Of a stretch of 64,000 nucleotides of DNA, positions 32,974 through 44,673 are shown one piece after another. Position 1 is the stretch's first letter. Every line of letters starts with the position of its first letter. The translations under genes and the position numbers were made by a program. The notes under the pieces were generated by a model. It was given only the letters and a program-made list of their open reading frames with translations. It did no database searches and had not been told where the DNA came from. The stretch is from a bacterium BMS3Bbin08 (GTDB lineage: Bacteria > Nitrospirota > Thermodesulfovibrionia > UBA6902 > BMS3Bbin08), in the NCBI GenBank assembly GCA_002897775.1, contig BDTR01000019.1, forward strand, positions 18,082 to 82,081, written 5' to 3'.

Positions 32974-34269
32974 ATGTCCGATGCTAAAAACAATGAAGAG
33001 ATGAGATCCGCTGTTCAAAAAAAGAAGTATGACCTTGCAATAATAGGAGCCGGGCCTGCCGGTATGATGGCCGCGTTACGCGCGTCTGAATGCGGGGCCG
33101 CTGTTGTTCTTCTTGAAAAAAATCATATGCCGGGGATAAAACTCTTAATGACAGGCAAAGAAAGGTGTAACATAACGAACGCTGAAACCGATACACGAAA
33201 ATTCGCGTCCAGATACGGGAAGAACGGGAAATTCCTCCTTAGCGCCCTTTACCGCTTTGGAATAGAGGAGACAATTGATTTTTTTCATAAGAACAGATTA
33301 AAGACAAAGGTTGAGCGCGGAGGCCGGGTATTCCCTGAGAGTGATAGATCAGGAGATGTGCGGGAACTCTTTCTCGGACTCATCAAAGAAAATAATATCA
33401 CACTACTTACCAACTGCGGGATAAAGAGAATCTCCCTGAAGCAGAACGCGATAGAAAATATTATTATGGATAATATCCAGATCACGGCGGCAAATTATCT
33501 CATATGCACAGGCGGGCTTTCTTATCCACGGACAGGATCTACGGGCGAAGGGTATAAGTGGGCAAGACAGATGGGTCATACAGTAATAGCACCTGCCCCC
33601 GCGCTTACTCCGGTACTGGTAAGAGAGAGATGGGTAAAAGAGCTGGAAGGGTTAAGCCTGAAGAACGTTAGTATCTCTGTTTATCAGAACAATAAAAAAC
33701 AGGATGCCCGCTTTGGCGAAGCCTTATTCACCGGTGCCGGCATGAGCGGGCCAATAATACTGGATATGAGCAGATCGATAGGCAAACTGATCGTCAATGG
33801 ACAAACATATATCTTTATTGATCTCAAACCGGCTTTAGACTTTAATAAATTAGATAAAAGGATCCTGCGGGATCTGGAGAATCACAAAAATATGTCTATA
33901 AAGAATATACTCCCTGAACTGCTCCCCAAGAAACTGATCCCGGTAATACTTAAATTGGCAAATATAGCTCCTGAGAAGAAAGGACACTCCATAACAAAAG
34001 ATGAACGTAGAAAACTTAAGGCGCTCTTAAAACAGTTCCCCCTGACGATAAAAGGTCTTTCAGGATTCAACAGGGCAATAATCACCTCCGGGGGTGTAAA
34101 TTTAAAAGAGGTTGACCCTAAGACCATGCGCTCAAGAATAGTAAACAACCTGTATTTTGCCGGAGAGATCCTTGACCTTGACGGGCCTACCGGGGGATAT
34201 AACCTGCAGGTCTGCTGGAGCACAGGATACCTTGCCGGAGAAAGCGCCGCCCGGAATTCAACACGATAA
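32974..34269 (+). CDS. HI0933-like FAD-dependent oxidoreductase
   Basis: A 431 aa flavoprotein of the HI0933/YhiN family. The FAD dinucleotide-binding motif is DLAIIGAGPAGMMAALRA, then IKLLMTGKERCNITNAE is the family signature. The C-terminal FAD site is LYFAGEILDLDGPTGGYNLQ followed by WSTGYLAGESAA. These proteins are widespread with unassigned physiological substrates. It starts about 70 bp from divergently transcribed maf. An inverted repeat of the GGTCAGGTCTTC type follows its stop. Confidence 0.9.
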   Translation: MSDAKNNEEMRSAVQKKKYDLAIIGAGPAGMMAALRASECGAAVVLLEKNHMPGIKLLMTGKERCNITNAETDTRKFASRYGKNGKFLLSALYRFGIEETIDFFHKNRLKTKVERGGRVFPESDRSGDVRELFLGLIKENNITLLTNCGIKRISLKQNAIENIIMDNIQITAANYLICTGGLSYPRTGSTGEGYKWARQMGHTVIAPAPALTPVLVRERWVKELEGLSLKNVSISVYQNNKKQDARFGEALFTGAGMSGPIILDMSRSIGKLIVNGQTYIFIDLKPALDFNKLDKRILRDLENHKNMSIKNILPELLPKKLIPVILKLANIAPEKKGHSITKDERRKLKALLKQFPLTIKGLSGFNRAIITSGGVNLKEVDPKTMRSRIVNNLYFAGEILDLDGPTGGYNLQVCWSTGYLAGESAARNSTR

Positions 34270-34271
34270 GT

Positions 34272-34334
34272 GGGGCCAGGTCTTCATTGTCCACTTAATT
34301 AAGATGCCTTATGTCACGTTTGAAGACCTGACCC
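34272..34334. repeat. Inverted repeat GGGGCCAGGTCTTCA / TGAAGACCTGACCC
   Basis: The arms at 34272-34286 and 34321-34334 are inverted copies around 34 bp. The word GGTCAGGTCTT is like REP sequences that accompany REP-associated tyrosine transposases, and such a transposase is encoded at 38625. It lies between convergent genes and could also act as a stem-loop at both 3' ends. Confidence 0.6.
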
Positions 34335-34340
34335 TGTGTC

Positions 34341-34601
34341 TCACTCGCAATACGAATTAGTCAGAGCTGACTCTTCTGGTGTATCGCAAATGATCTTCCC
34401 GGGCATGGATTCAGAGTCACAATAAGCAGCTGCAAAGACCTTATACCGTTCACAGGCCCAAAGCGTGTGGAATCCGGCTACTAATTTACAATCCTCAGAC
34501 TTATCATCACATACATAGAACTTTACAGGTGTTTCCTCACAGCCAACCAGGGGTATTATCGCGACAATTAAAAAGACAGCCAGGGTTGTGAGCTTTCTCA
34601 C
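34341..34601 (-). CDS. Small cysteine-rich lipoprotein
   Basis: An 86 aa ORF with a lipoprotein signal (MRKLTTLAVFLIVAIIPLVGC) and lipobox PLVGC at residues 17-21. The mature part has six more cysteines: YVCDDKSEDCKL, LWACERYKV, AAYCDSES, IICDTPEE and a final SYCE, which suggests disulfides in the periplasm. No family recognised. A GGAGGGGC ribosome binding site precedes it. The ORF looks genuine because of the signal and the cysteine spacing. Confidence 0.6.
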   Translation of the reverse strand: MRKLTTLAVFLIVAIIPLVGCEETPVKFYVCDDKSEDCKLVAGFHTLWACERYKVFAAAYCDSESMPGKIICDTPEESALTNSYCE

Positions 34602-34638
34602 TTGCTTTCGCTGGATATTTGCCCCTCCTTGAAATAGA

Positions 34639-35811
34639 TTAAGACTTAATACTAAATTCCTTATCTATAAATCCTTCATGAGTTAATGACTCTATTACAC
34701 CCCGTAAGAGATAACTATGCTTAAAATGAATGATATACTTTCTTGCTTTTTCTTTAACCGGAACCAGCATTTTTTTCTGTTTCAACTTTCTTAGTATCCT
34801 GGATTTTTCTGATGGCAGTTTTCCCGGAATTATTTTTTCTAAATCAGAAGCTGTTAGTTCCATATTATCTGTGGTAATCGATGATTTTAATATTGCGTGT
34901 TCCCGTTTCATAATATTCTCGCGATCCAAACAGAAATCAAGCGCGGGCATTAATATTTTTTGCACCAGGTAATCACGATCTAACAGTCTATCTATCTTGT
35001 GGATCTCTTCCAGTAAACCTTTTAAAACATACTCACACCAGGCCAGTATATCGCTGTCTCTCCCCCTGTCTGCCTGTGAAAGCATTTCGTAATATCGGTC
35101 CCTGTTAATACAAAATATCGCGGTTGGATTAATAATTCTACCCATTTTAACGTTGAATCCCTGTTTGATCAGCATAGCGTAAGTAAGTAATCGGACTACC
35201 CGGCCATTACCATTATCAAAGGGATGTATCCAGGCAAATCGATGGTGGGCTATGGCTGTAATAAGTAAGTCGTATTTTTTTTGTTTTTTTTGATTAATAA
35301 AATCAACTAATTCATCAAAATGTTTTTTTACATTTGTGTAAGGCAGCGGCTTGTGAGCACCAACTCCTACATCAACAAATCTCAATTCGCCCGGGTTTCT
35401 ACTTCCTTCTCTGGCTAAATTTTCAACGACTATTTTATGTAAGTTGAGTATAAAAGCCTGGTCAATTTTTGAATTATTTTTAATGCGGCTCTCTATGAAA
35501 TCCATTGCTCTTTCCGCATTTCTTATTTCATTAATTTCATCGTCACCAATTATTTCGTCATCATTCCTGCTTCCAGATATCTCTTTTTCAACTAATTCTG
35601 CGATAGTGGTATTGTTTCCTTCTATTCTGGCAGATCCAAGACTTTCCAATAATTGGAAAATATGTTTAATTTGGAAGAAAATACCAGGGTGTGTCTTACT
35701 ATCCAGGCGGTTATCTCTAAGTTTCTCTAAATCGATAATAACCGATGTTAGCGGCGAATCGAAACTGGGCTCGACAATTCTCAGTTTAGGAATCCCATGC
35801 TCTGTTGCCAT
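34639..35811 (-). CDS. Fic family protein (AMPylase-type)
   Basis: A 390 aa Fic-domain protein. The catalytic loop is HPFDNGNGRVVR near residue 196 (HPFxxGNGR). An N-terminal inhibitory helix is present as GSARIEGNNT near residue 60, with the Glu that blocks ATP gamma-phosphate positioning in class II Fic proteins, so activity should be autoregulated. A C-terminal winged-helix-like part (LTASDLEKIIPGKLPSEKSRILRKLKQKK, in pieces) may bind DNA. It is AT-rich relative to its neighbours and stands alone, consistent with horizontal gain. Target protein unknown. Confidence 0.88.
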   Translation of the reverse strand: MATEHGIPKLRIVEPSFDSPLTSVIIDLEKLRDNRLDSKTHPGIFFQIKHIFQLLESLGSARIEGNNTTIAELVEKEISGSRNDDEIIGDDEINEIRNAERAMDFIESRIKNNSKIDQAFILNLHKIVVENLAREGSRNPGELRFVDVGVGAHKPLPYTNVKKHFDELVDFINQKKQKKYDLLITAIAHHRFAWIHPFDNGNGRVVRLLTYAMLIKQGFNVKMGRIINPTAIFCINRDRYYEMLSQADRGRDSDILAWCEYVLKGLLEEIHKIDRLLDRDYLVQKILMPALDFCLDRENIMKREHAILKSSITTDNMELTASDLEKIIPGKLPSEKSRILRKLKQKKMLVPVKEKARKYIIHFKHSYLLRGVIESLTHEGFIDKEFSIKS

Positions 35812-35900
35812 ATTTGCTCGCTATTTCAGAAACATTTAACAATATATCTAAAATTAATGTTGTATTGCAGTAAGTTAACTGATTATAGTATAGCTCAACA

Positions 35901-36092
35901 TTTAACAAATTGCAAGTTTAGGATTTAACCGATTGGTGAATAATCATTTACCATTAAACATTTGCTGATCTTGTTGCTTACAATTAACAGCAGATGAGTA
36001 AATAGCTTGTAATAATCAGTAGTTGTGCAACTATGCATTGACGCGTTATTTAACAAATTACAAGTTTAGGATTTAACTGTTTGGTGAATAAA
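35901..36092. repeat. Pair of ~43 bp direct repeats upstream of fic
   Basis: TTTAACAAATTGCAAGTTTA... at 35901-35943 is repeated with few differences at 36049-36092, 148 bp apart. The copies share TTTAACAAATT, CAAGTTTAGGATTTAAC and TTGGTGAATAA. The region is strongly AT-rich with no gene. Copies may be operator-like sites for the fic transcript or a duplicated remnant of spacer. Confidence 0.6.
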
Positions 36093-36267
36093 TTTAATTA
36101 GTGGAGCGACCTTTCCCCGTAGGATTAGGCCATTGAAAATGAGAGTTCTCTTCATTCAAACTATTTAAGGAGTGGACTTACTCCTGCCCGGCAAATGGAC
36201 AATTTTTTTCTTAAGATGGAAATAATAATTATAATCTGATAAATTTAGTTGAATTTCAAACCATTCA

Positions 36268-36296
36268 CCATGTCCCACCTCAGAGGTGGGACATGG
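36268..36296. repeat. Perfect 13 bp palindrome before the methyltransferase gene
   Basis: CCATGTCCCACCT and AGGTGGGACATGG flank a CAG loop. It lies 30 bp before the ATG of the exported methyltransferase. It could be a repeat, an operator or a terminator-like leader hairpin, but no T-run follows. Confidence 0.6.
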
Positions 36297-36325
36297 TACG
36301 CCTGAACAATGAAAAGGGAGGGAGC

Positions 36326-37027
36326 ATGAGAAAAAAACTTTTGAAGACAGTAGCAGTCTGCGCGGTCCTGCTCTCAGTCCTTCTGGCATATCCATTCGCG
36401 GGTTATGCAGAGGATAAGGAACATAAGACTCAGCCCGCGTCTGAGCAGAGGTTCAGTGATATTGATATGTGGGTCAAGGTTTTTGAAGACCCTGAACGCG
36501 ATAAATGGCAGAAACCCGCTGAAGTGGTTAAAAGTCTTAATTTAAAACAGGGCGATGTGATAGCTGACATTGGGGCGGGCACAGGTTATTTTACCCGTCT
36601 GTTTGCCAAAGCTGTCGGCCCTCTGGGCAAGGCCCTTGGTCTTGATATTGAACCTTCAATGGTGAAGCATATGAAAGAAGACGCCCAAAAACTGGGCCTT
36701 AAAAACTACGAGGCCCGTGTGGTCAAGACTGATGACCCTGAGCTAAAGCCCGGCTCAGTTGATGTTGTATTTATGTGCGACACATATCACCATATTGAAG
36801 ACAGGGTGAATTATTTAAAACAGATGTCCAAAGGCCTTAAGACGGACGGAAGGGTCGTAATCGTTGATTTTTATAAAAACTCTCCCGTCGGGCCGCAGGA
36901 TCCCGGACATAAACTGGCTGAAAAAGTTGTTCTTGAGGAGTTCAGGCAGGCGGGTTACAGCCTGATACGTTCTCACAAGATCTTGCCGCATCAGTATTTT
37001 CTGGAGTTCGGATTAAAGGGGAAATAG
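36326..37027 (+). CDS. Exported class I SAM-dependent methyltransferase-like protein
   Basis: A 233 aa protein from the ATG at 36326 (GGGAGGGAGC before it). A clear Sec signal MRKKLLKTVAVCAVLLSVLL...GYA-ED leads into a Rossmann methyltransferase domain with motif I VIADIGAGTGYFTRLFA, LGLDIEPSMV (acidic end of strand 2) and VVFMCDTYHHIED (motif IV). SAM is not normally available outside the cytoplasm, so either the signal is an anchor or the domain has another role. Related signal-bearing methyltransferase-like proteins exist in other bacteria. The upstream in-frame start at 36293 lies inside a palindrome and is rejected. Confidence 0.8.
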   Translation: MRKKLLKTVAVCAVLLSVLLAYPFAGYAEDKEHKTQPASEQRFSDIDMWVKVFEDPERDKWQKPAEVVKSLNLKQGDVIADIGAGTGYFTRLFAKAVGPLGKALGLDIEPSMVKHMKEDAQKLGLKNYEARVVKTDDPELKPGSVDVVFMCDTYHHIEDRVNYLKQMSKGLKTDGRVVIVDFYKNSPVGPQDPGHKLAEKVVLEEFRQAGYSLIRSHKILPHQYFLEFGLKGK

Positions 37028-37048
37028 ATATAGCTGAGTGTTTTGCAG

Positions 37049-37483
37049 CTAACTTTGTTTTTCTGTTTTGTTCTCTTTTTTTGTTATTTTTCTTAAATAA
37101 CCGCCCAGCATTGCGAAAGGTATTATAAAGATCAGGAGCAGGAACCCCTTTGGATCGGTCGTCATCATAATTGTAAATATAAAGCTTACTGCCAGAGATA
37201 GAACACCGACTGCAAAGGCATGCCGTGTTTCCTCTTCTTTGGCAATAAAGGCAGCTACAAAACCGCCGATAAAAGTAAATGAAAAACCAATGAACAGTGA
37301 AAAGTTCAAGAAAGCCTTTGAGCCGGCCAGTTTGTCCGGGATCTGGTCCGCGCCAACACCCTGCGCCGCCATAAAAGCAGTTGTCAGGATGGCGATGATA
37401 ATTCCGGCTATAAACGTGCCGCCTGTGTCAACAAGCCAGCCTATAACTATGGCCTTGGTATTTAATTTTCTTTTTTCAGTCAT
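37049..37483 (-). CDS. Four-helix membrane protein of unknown function
   Basis: A 144 aa protein with four hydrophobic helices (IVIGWLVDTGGTFIAGIIIAIL, FSLFIGFSFTFIGGFVAAF, AVGVLSLAVSFIFTIMM and GFLLLIFIIPFAMLGGYL; first one trimmed) and charged ends (N-terminal MTEKRKLNTK, C-terminal KITKKENKTEKQS). It resembles small uncharacterised membrane proteins but no family is recognised. It is convergent with the methyltransferase gene. Confidence 0.6.
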   Translation of the reverse strand: MTEKRKLNTKAIVIGWLVDTGGTFIAGIIIAILTTAFMAAQGVGADQIPDKLAGSKAFLNFSLFIGFSFTFIGGFVAAFIAKEEETRHAFAVGVLSLAVSFIFTIMMTTDPKGFLLLIFIIPFAMLGGYLRKITKKENKTEKQS

Positions 37484-37654
37484 TTATAAGTGAACCGTCC
37501 CTTGTATTAAGTGTAATAGTATAGCAGATTCAATTGTTGATTGACGATTGACAATTGATGATTGATAACTGCCACGGAGAAACTAAAAACAATAATTTAA
37601 AAAATATTAATGCTGGTGAATAATAGTGGCTGTCAATTGACCATTAAGGGGTTT

Positions 37655-37690
37655 ACCCCGTTTGAAAGTTTTTTACCTTTCTAACGGGGA
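37655..37690. repeat. CCCCGTTAGA-family palindrome (diverged copy)
   Basis: ACCCCGTTTGAAAG and CTTTCTAACGGGG arms around a T-rich centre. It lies in the spacer before fdhD. A short run of ATTGA-type words (GATTGACGATTGACAATTG) lies upstream at about 37540. No gene in the 37484-37749 spacer. Confidence 0.65.
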
Positions 37691-37749
37691 TTGCCACAAA
37701 CATTGATCTGTAGTATTATTACCAGGTATCATAACTTCCGCTGAAAAAA

Positions 37750-38541
37750 ATGGATCCTTTAAAAAAGATCAATATCATTGAGTACCGTGACGGGTCATTT
37801 TCCGAAAGCGCTGACAGCGTAACTTCGGAAAAAAGGCTCAGGATATTTTCTAATGACAAAGAGGTCCTCAGTCTGCTGTGTACTCCTACCATGGTCAGGG
37901 AGCTGGTTGTTGGTTTTGCCCTTTCAGAAGGCCTGGTTGAAAACAAGGGCCGCAAAGACCTGCAGCAGCCCTGGTGCGCTGAAAGGATAGAGATCATGTG
38001 GAAGCAGGATGAAATAGAGGTTCATCTGCCTGTTGAGTTTCCCGAGGCCCCGGCAACCCTTACATCCGGCTGTGCCAAAGGCATAACATTCATATCAAAT
38101 GTATCAGAAGAACAGATCCCGGTTATTAAGGATAATGTAAGTGTAAATATCAGCGCGATAATCGGGCAGTATCAGGAGTTTCAGAAAAGATCAGAGCTTT
38201 TCAGGGCAACAGGCGGTGTTCACAGCGCTGCCCTGTGTGATGAGCAGGAGATAATAGTTTTTGCCGATGACATAGGCAGGCATAATGCGGTTGACAAGAT
38301 AATTGGCTATGCCTTTCTTGAGAACATACCTTTAAAAGGCAAGCTACTGCTTTTAAGCGGAAGATTGTCATCAGAGATCACAACAAAAACAATAACAGCC
38401 GGTATTCCCATACTAGTCAGCCGTGCTGCTCCAACCGATCTGTCCATTGATATCGCGAGGAGATCCAAACTTACGTTAATAGGGTTTCTCAGGGGCCGGC
38501 GCCTTAATATTTATAGCGGCGCAGACAGGATTTTAAAATAG
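37750..38541 (+). CDS. fdhD: Formate dehydrogenase accessory sulfurtransferase FdhD
   Basis: A 263 aa FdhD. Motifs: TPTMVRELVVGFALSEGLV, then the loop TLTSGCAKGITF, RATGGVHSAAL, DDIGRHNAVDKIIGYA and SGRLSSEITTKT. FdhD moves sulfur from IscS to the molybdenum cofactor of formate dehydrogenases. In E. coli both cysteines of a CxxC loop matter; here only the first remains (CAKG), a variant also seen in other lineages. It implies a formate dehydrogenase elsewhere, and fits the selenium genes because many such enzymes carry Sec. mogA and a MOSC gene lie at 54-55 kb. Confidence 0.9.
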   Translation: MDPLKKINIIEYRDGSFSESADSVTSEKRLRIFSNDKEVLSLLCTPTMVRELVVGFALSEGLVENKGRKDLQQPWCAERIEIMWKQDEIEVHLPVEFPEAPATLTSGCAKGITFISNVSEEQIPVIKDNVSVNISAIIGQYQEFQKRSELFRATGGVHSAALCDEQEIIVFADDIGRHNAVDKIIGYAFLENIPLKGKLLLLSGRLSSEITTKTITAGIPILVSRAAPTDLSIDIARRSKLTLIGFLRGRRLNIYSGADRILK

Positions 38542-38591
38542 GGACAGGCCTATTGGCAATCAAGAAAATAGGGACACGTATTATTTTCTTG
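38536..38591. repeat. REP-like palindromes on the left flank of the RAYT gene
   Basis: AAAATAGGGACAGGCCTATT (38536-38555) and a hairpin CAAGAAAATA/TTATTTTCTTG enclosing GGGACACGTA (38561-38591). The GGGACA word recurs on the right side of the gene at about 39308-39326 (CTAGGGACACATCCTATTT). These are candidate substrates of the adjacent transposase. Confidence 0.6.
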
Positions 38592-38624
38592 ACAAATTTA
38601 TTCTTTTATTATAGGCTGTTATCA

Positions 38625-39302
38625 ATGGTAAGGATCGCAAGAGCAGTTGCTGCTGGTTATCCCCATCATGTGCTTCAATGGGGGAACAATAAGGCTGATG
38701 TCTTTATGGATGACAAGGACAGCCTGGTCTACTTATACCTGCTTAAGAAATATGCTGATAAATACTCGTGTCCTGTGCTTGCCTACTGCCTGATGCCAAA
38801 TCATGTTCACCTGCTTTTGAAACCAGCCAGGGATGTTTTTCTTTCAAAGACCATGCAGGGGCTAAGTCTGAGCTACGCACAGTACTTTAACAAAAAACAT
38901 AATAAAAGCGGCAGGTTGTGGGAAAGCCGATATTATTCCTGTATTGTAGATAAAGAAAATTATTTATGGACGGTTGCCCGCTACATAGAGCAGAACCCGA
39001 AGCGTTCCGGTCTTGTGGGCATAGAAGAGAGATATCCTTATTCAAGTGCCAAGGCGCATATCGCCAGCATAGATGACGGGATATTGGGGGAAGAGATCTT
39101 TGGTGATGAGGGCCGCAGTGAATATATAGATTTTTTGCACCGCCCCGTCAGATATGAAGAAGTAGACAAAATCAGTTACTGCACAAGATCTGGCGTGCCT
39201 TTTGGCAACGAAGCGTTTGTCAAGGCCATGGGACAAAGCCTTGGCATTGATCTGGTTAAAAGACCGCGCGGAAGACCAGGAAAAAAGGCCATTTTAGAAT
39301 AA
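38625..39302 (+). CDS. REP-associated tyrosine transposase (RAYT, Y1 family)
   Basis: A 225 aa protein from the ATG at 38625; the frame is open to 38553 but that part is REP-like DNA. Motifs: GYPHHVLQWGNNKADVFM, then YCLMPNHVHLLLKP with the HUH pair, RLWESRYYSCIVDKENYLWTVARYIEQNP (in parts) with the catalytic Tyr, and a C-terminal KRPRGRPGKK basic tail. RAYTs are single-copy domesticated relatives of IS200/IS605 transposases that bind and cut REP hairpins. It is intact and flanked by matching palindromes. Confidence 0.9.
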   Translation: MVRIARAVAAGYPHHVLQWGNNKADVFMDDKDSLVYLYLLKKYADKYSCPVLAYCLMPNHVHLLLKPARDVFLSKTMQGLSLSYAQYFNKKHNKSGRLWESRYYSCIVDKENYLWTVARYIEQNPKRSGLVGIEERYPYSSAKAHIASIDDGILGEEIFGDEGRSEYIDFLHRPVRYEEVDKISYCTRSGVPFGNEAFVKAMGQSLGIDLVKRPRGRPGKKAILE

Positions 39303-39754
39303 AAAAACTAGGGACACATCCTATTTAACCACCCTATTTCCAAGTTTTTCCAGGGCTGTTAAGTTCTTTGAGTGTTATTACCGCGTAAATGCTTTTTGAA
39401 AATCGTGTAAACAGGGCAATATGAGTAAAAAAAAAAATTTATTTTGTTTCCGGTTTTCTTATTTAATTCATTAAAGTGAATTCTCAGTCGGAAAATGACA
39501 ATTTTGTAGCTGTTTTTTTATTTTTAAATAAGAATGGTTTTAAAGCCTCTTGCGTTTGCAAAGTAAAAATCAATGAAAATTTTTTTGTTATAAGGCAAAA
39601 AAAAAGGTCAAAAAACACTTGCCTCTTACGGTGGGTATGGTTTATACTAAGGCACCTTACGAGTAGAGTTTTCAACACCTTGTTAACAAATGTTTATAAC
39701 TTGATTTATCCTTCCTTAGGGAACAGAGTAATTCTAAAGAAACAATAGGGAATA
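39303..39754. other. oriC: Candidate replication origin region upstream of dnaA
   Basis: 452 bp without a convincing gene, rich in A and T runs (AAAAAAAAAAATTTATTTTG, CTGTTTTTTTATTTTTAAAT, AATTTTTTTGTTATAAGG) that could unwind. Close to dnaA there is TTTTCAACA, TTGTTAACA and TTTATCC, all degenerate DnaA-box-like words; no perfect TTATCCACA is seen. Position before dnaA-dnaN-gyrB-gyrA supports an origin. The left 25 bp still belong to the RAYT flank. Confidence 0.4.
39619..39648 (+). promoter_or_regulatory. Candidate dnaA promoter
   Basis: TTGCCT at 39619-39624 and TATACT at 39643-39648 with 18 bp between them, about 105 bp before the dnaA ATG. It matches the sigma70 pattern well. Confidence 0.5.
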
Positions 39755-41095
39755 ATGAAGATAGAGGATGCATGGGTCCAGGCCCTGGACGCCATAAAGG
39801 AAAAAGTCGGCACTCAGACCTTTGAGCTCTGGTTCAAACCCCTGAAATTCCTGCAATTTAAGGACCATAATCTTGTTTTGGAGGTTCCGAACAGGTTTTT
39901 CAGGGAGTGGATAGAGGACCACTACCTGAGGATAATCTCTGAGACGATCGAAGGCTTTATGAAGGAGAAGGTTGGTGTTGACTTCAAACTTGGGGAAGTT
40001 CAGGGAACCACTGCCCTGAAAAAGATCGAATCCAGGAGGGAAAACAGGCGGGTGAAACTGGCGAGCCGCGGTATTTTCCTGAACCCAAAATATACGTTTG
40101 CTAATTTTGTCGTGGGCGCCAGTAACCAGTTCGCCCGTGCCGCGGCACGGGCGGTTGCCGAGTCTCCGGGAAGAGAGTATAACCCTCTGTTTATATACGG
40201 CGGTGTTGGTCTTGGGAAAACCCATCTGATGAACGCGATAGGCAATTTGATCATAGACAGTTCACGCGATGTTAAATTGCTCTATATGCCGGCAGAGCAG
40301 TTTACGAACGAGTTTGTTTATTCCATGAGAAATAACCGCATGGATGAGTTTAAAGGCAAATTCAGAAACCTGGACGTCATACTTATTGATGATATACAAT
40401 TCATTGCGGGCAAGAGCGGAACACAGGAGGAACTGTTCCATACGTTTAACGCTCTTTATGATACGCATAAGCAGATCGTTTTTTCGAGTGACCGGCCGCC
40501 CAGGGATATATCGCCTATTACAGAGAGGCTGCGTTCAAGGTTCGGCATGGGACTGATAGCTGACATTCAGCTCCCGGATACCGAGACAAAGCTGGCGATC
40601 CTGGGGAAAAAGTCAGAGCTCGAGGGCATACCGCTGCCTCAGGACGTCGCCCTGCTGCTGGCAAGCAAGATAAAGTCCAATATCAGGGAGCTTGAAGCAT
40701 GCATGATAAGGCTCGGGGCCCACTCTTCTCTTTCGGGCAGGCCCATAACTCTGGAAATGGCAAAGGAAGTTTTGAAGGACCTGATACGCGACGATGAAAG
40801 GGCCTTAAGCGTTGAATCCATTCAGAAAACGGTCTGCGAATATTACGGACTTAAGATCCAGGATATCAAGGCAAAGAAAAGAACCAGGGACATTGCCTTT
40901 CCAAGACAGGTTGCCATGTTCCTGAGCAAGACCCTGACCGACTCCTCGCTCAGCGATGTGGGAAAGCACTTCGGCGGTAAAGACCACTCTACCGTCATAC
41001 ACGCCTGCAAGCAGGTCGAAATAAGAAGGGATAAAGACGAGGATTTTAAGAGAAGGCTGGACTACCTCGTAAGAAAGATAAGAAGCTGCGAATAA
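39755..41095 (+). CDS. dnaA: Chromosomal replication initiator DnaA
   Basis: A 446 aa initiator. Domain I is at the N-terminus (WVQALDAIKEKVGTQTFELW). The AAA+ domain begins with YTFANFVVGASNQFA, Walker A is GGVGLGKTHLMNAIG, and Walker B is LDVILIDDIQFIAGK. Domain IV ends with the DnaA signature VGKHFGGKDHSTVIHACKQ. It heads the conserved dnaA-dnaN-gyrB-gyrA cluster; recF is absent between dnaN and gyrB. Confidence 0.97.
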   Translation: MKIEDAWVQALDAIKEKVGTQTFELWFKPLKFLQFKDHNLVLEVPNRFFREWIEDHYLRIISETIEGFMKEKVGVDFKLGEVQGTTALKKIESRRENRRVKLASRGIFLNPKYTFANFVVGASNQFARAAARAVAESPGREYNPLFIYGGVGLGKTHLMNAIGNLIIDSSRDVKLLYMPAEQFTNEFVYSMRNNRMDEFKGKFRNLDVILIDDIQFIAGKSGTQEELFHTFNALYDTHKQIVFSSDRPPRDISPITERLRSRFGMGLIADIQLPDTETKLAILGKKSELEGIPLPQDVALLLASKIKSNIRELEACMIRLGAHSSLSGRPITLEMAKEVLKDLIRDDERALSVESIQKTVCEYYGLKIQDIKAKKRTRDIAFPRQVAMFLSKTLTDSSLSDVGKHFGGKDHSTVIHACKQVEIRRDKDEDFKRRLDYLVRKIRSCE

Positions 41096-41137
41096 TATGA
41101 ATTTATTATTTAATGTTAAACGCCACGGGGGGACATC

Positions 41138-44673
<3,536 letters not shown>

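Noticed and set aside
38553..38624. Upstream extension of the RAYT gene.
   Set aside because: This stretch is the flanking palindromic repeat; the conserved domain starts just after the ATG at 38625.
39476..39748. Open frames on both strands before dnaA.
   Set aside because: They run through A/T tracts with low-complexity products and overlap the putative origin.
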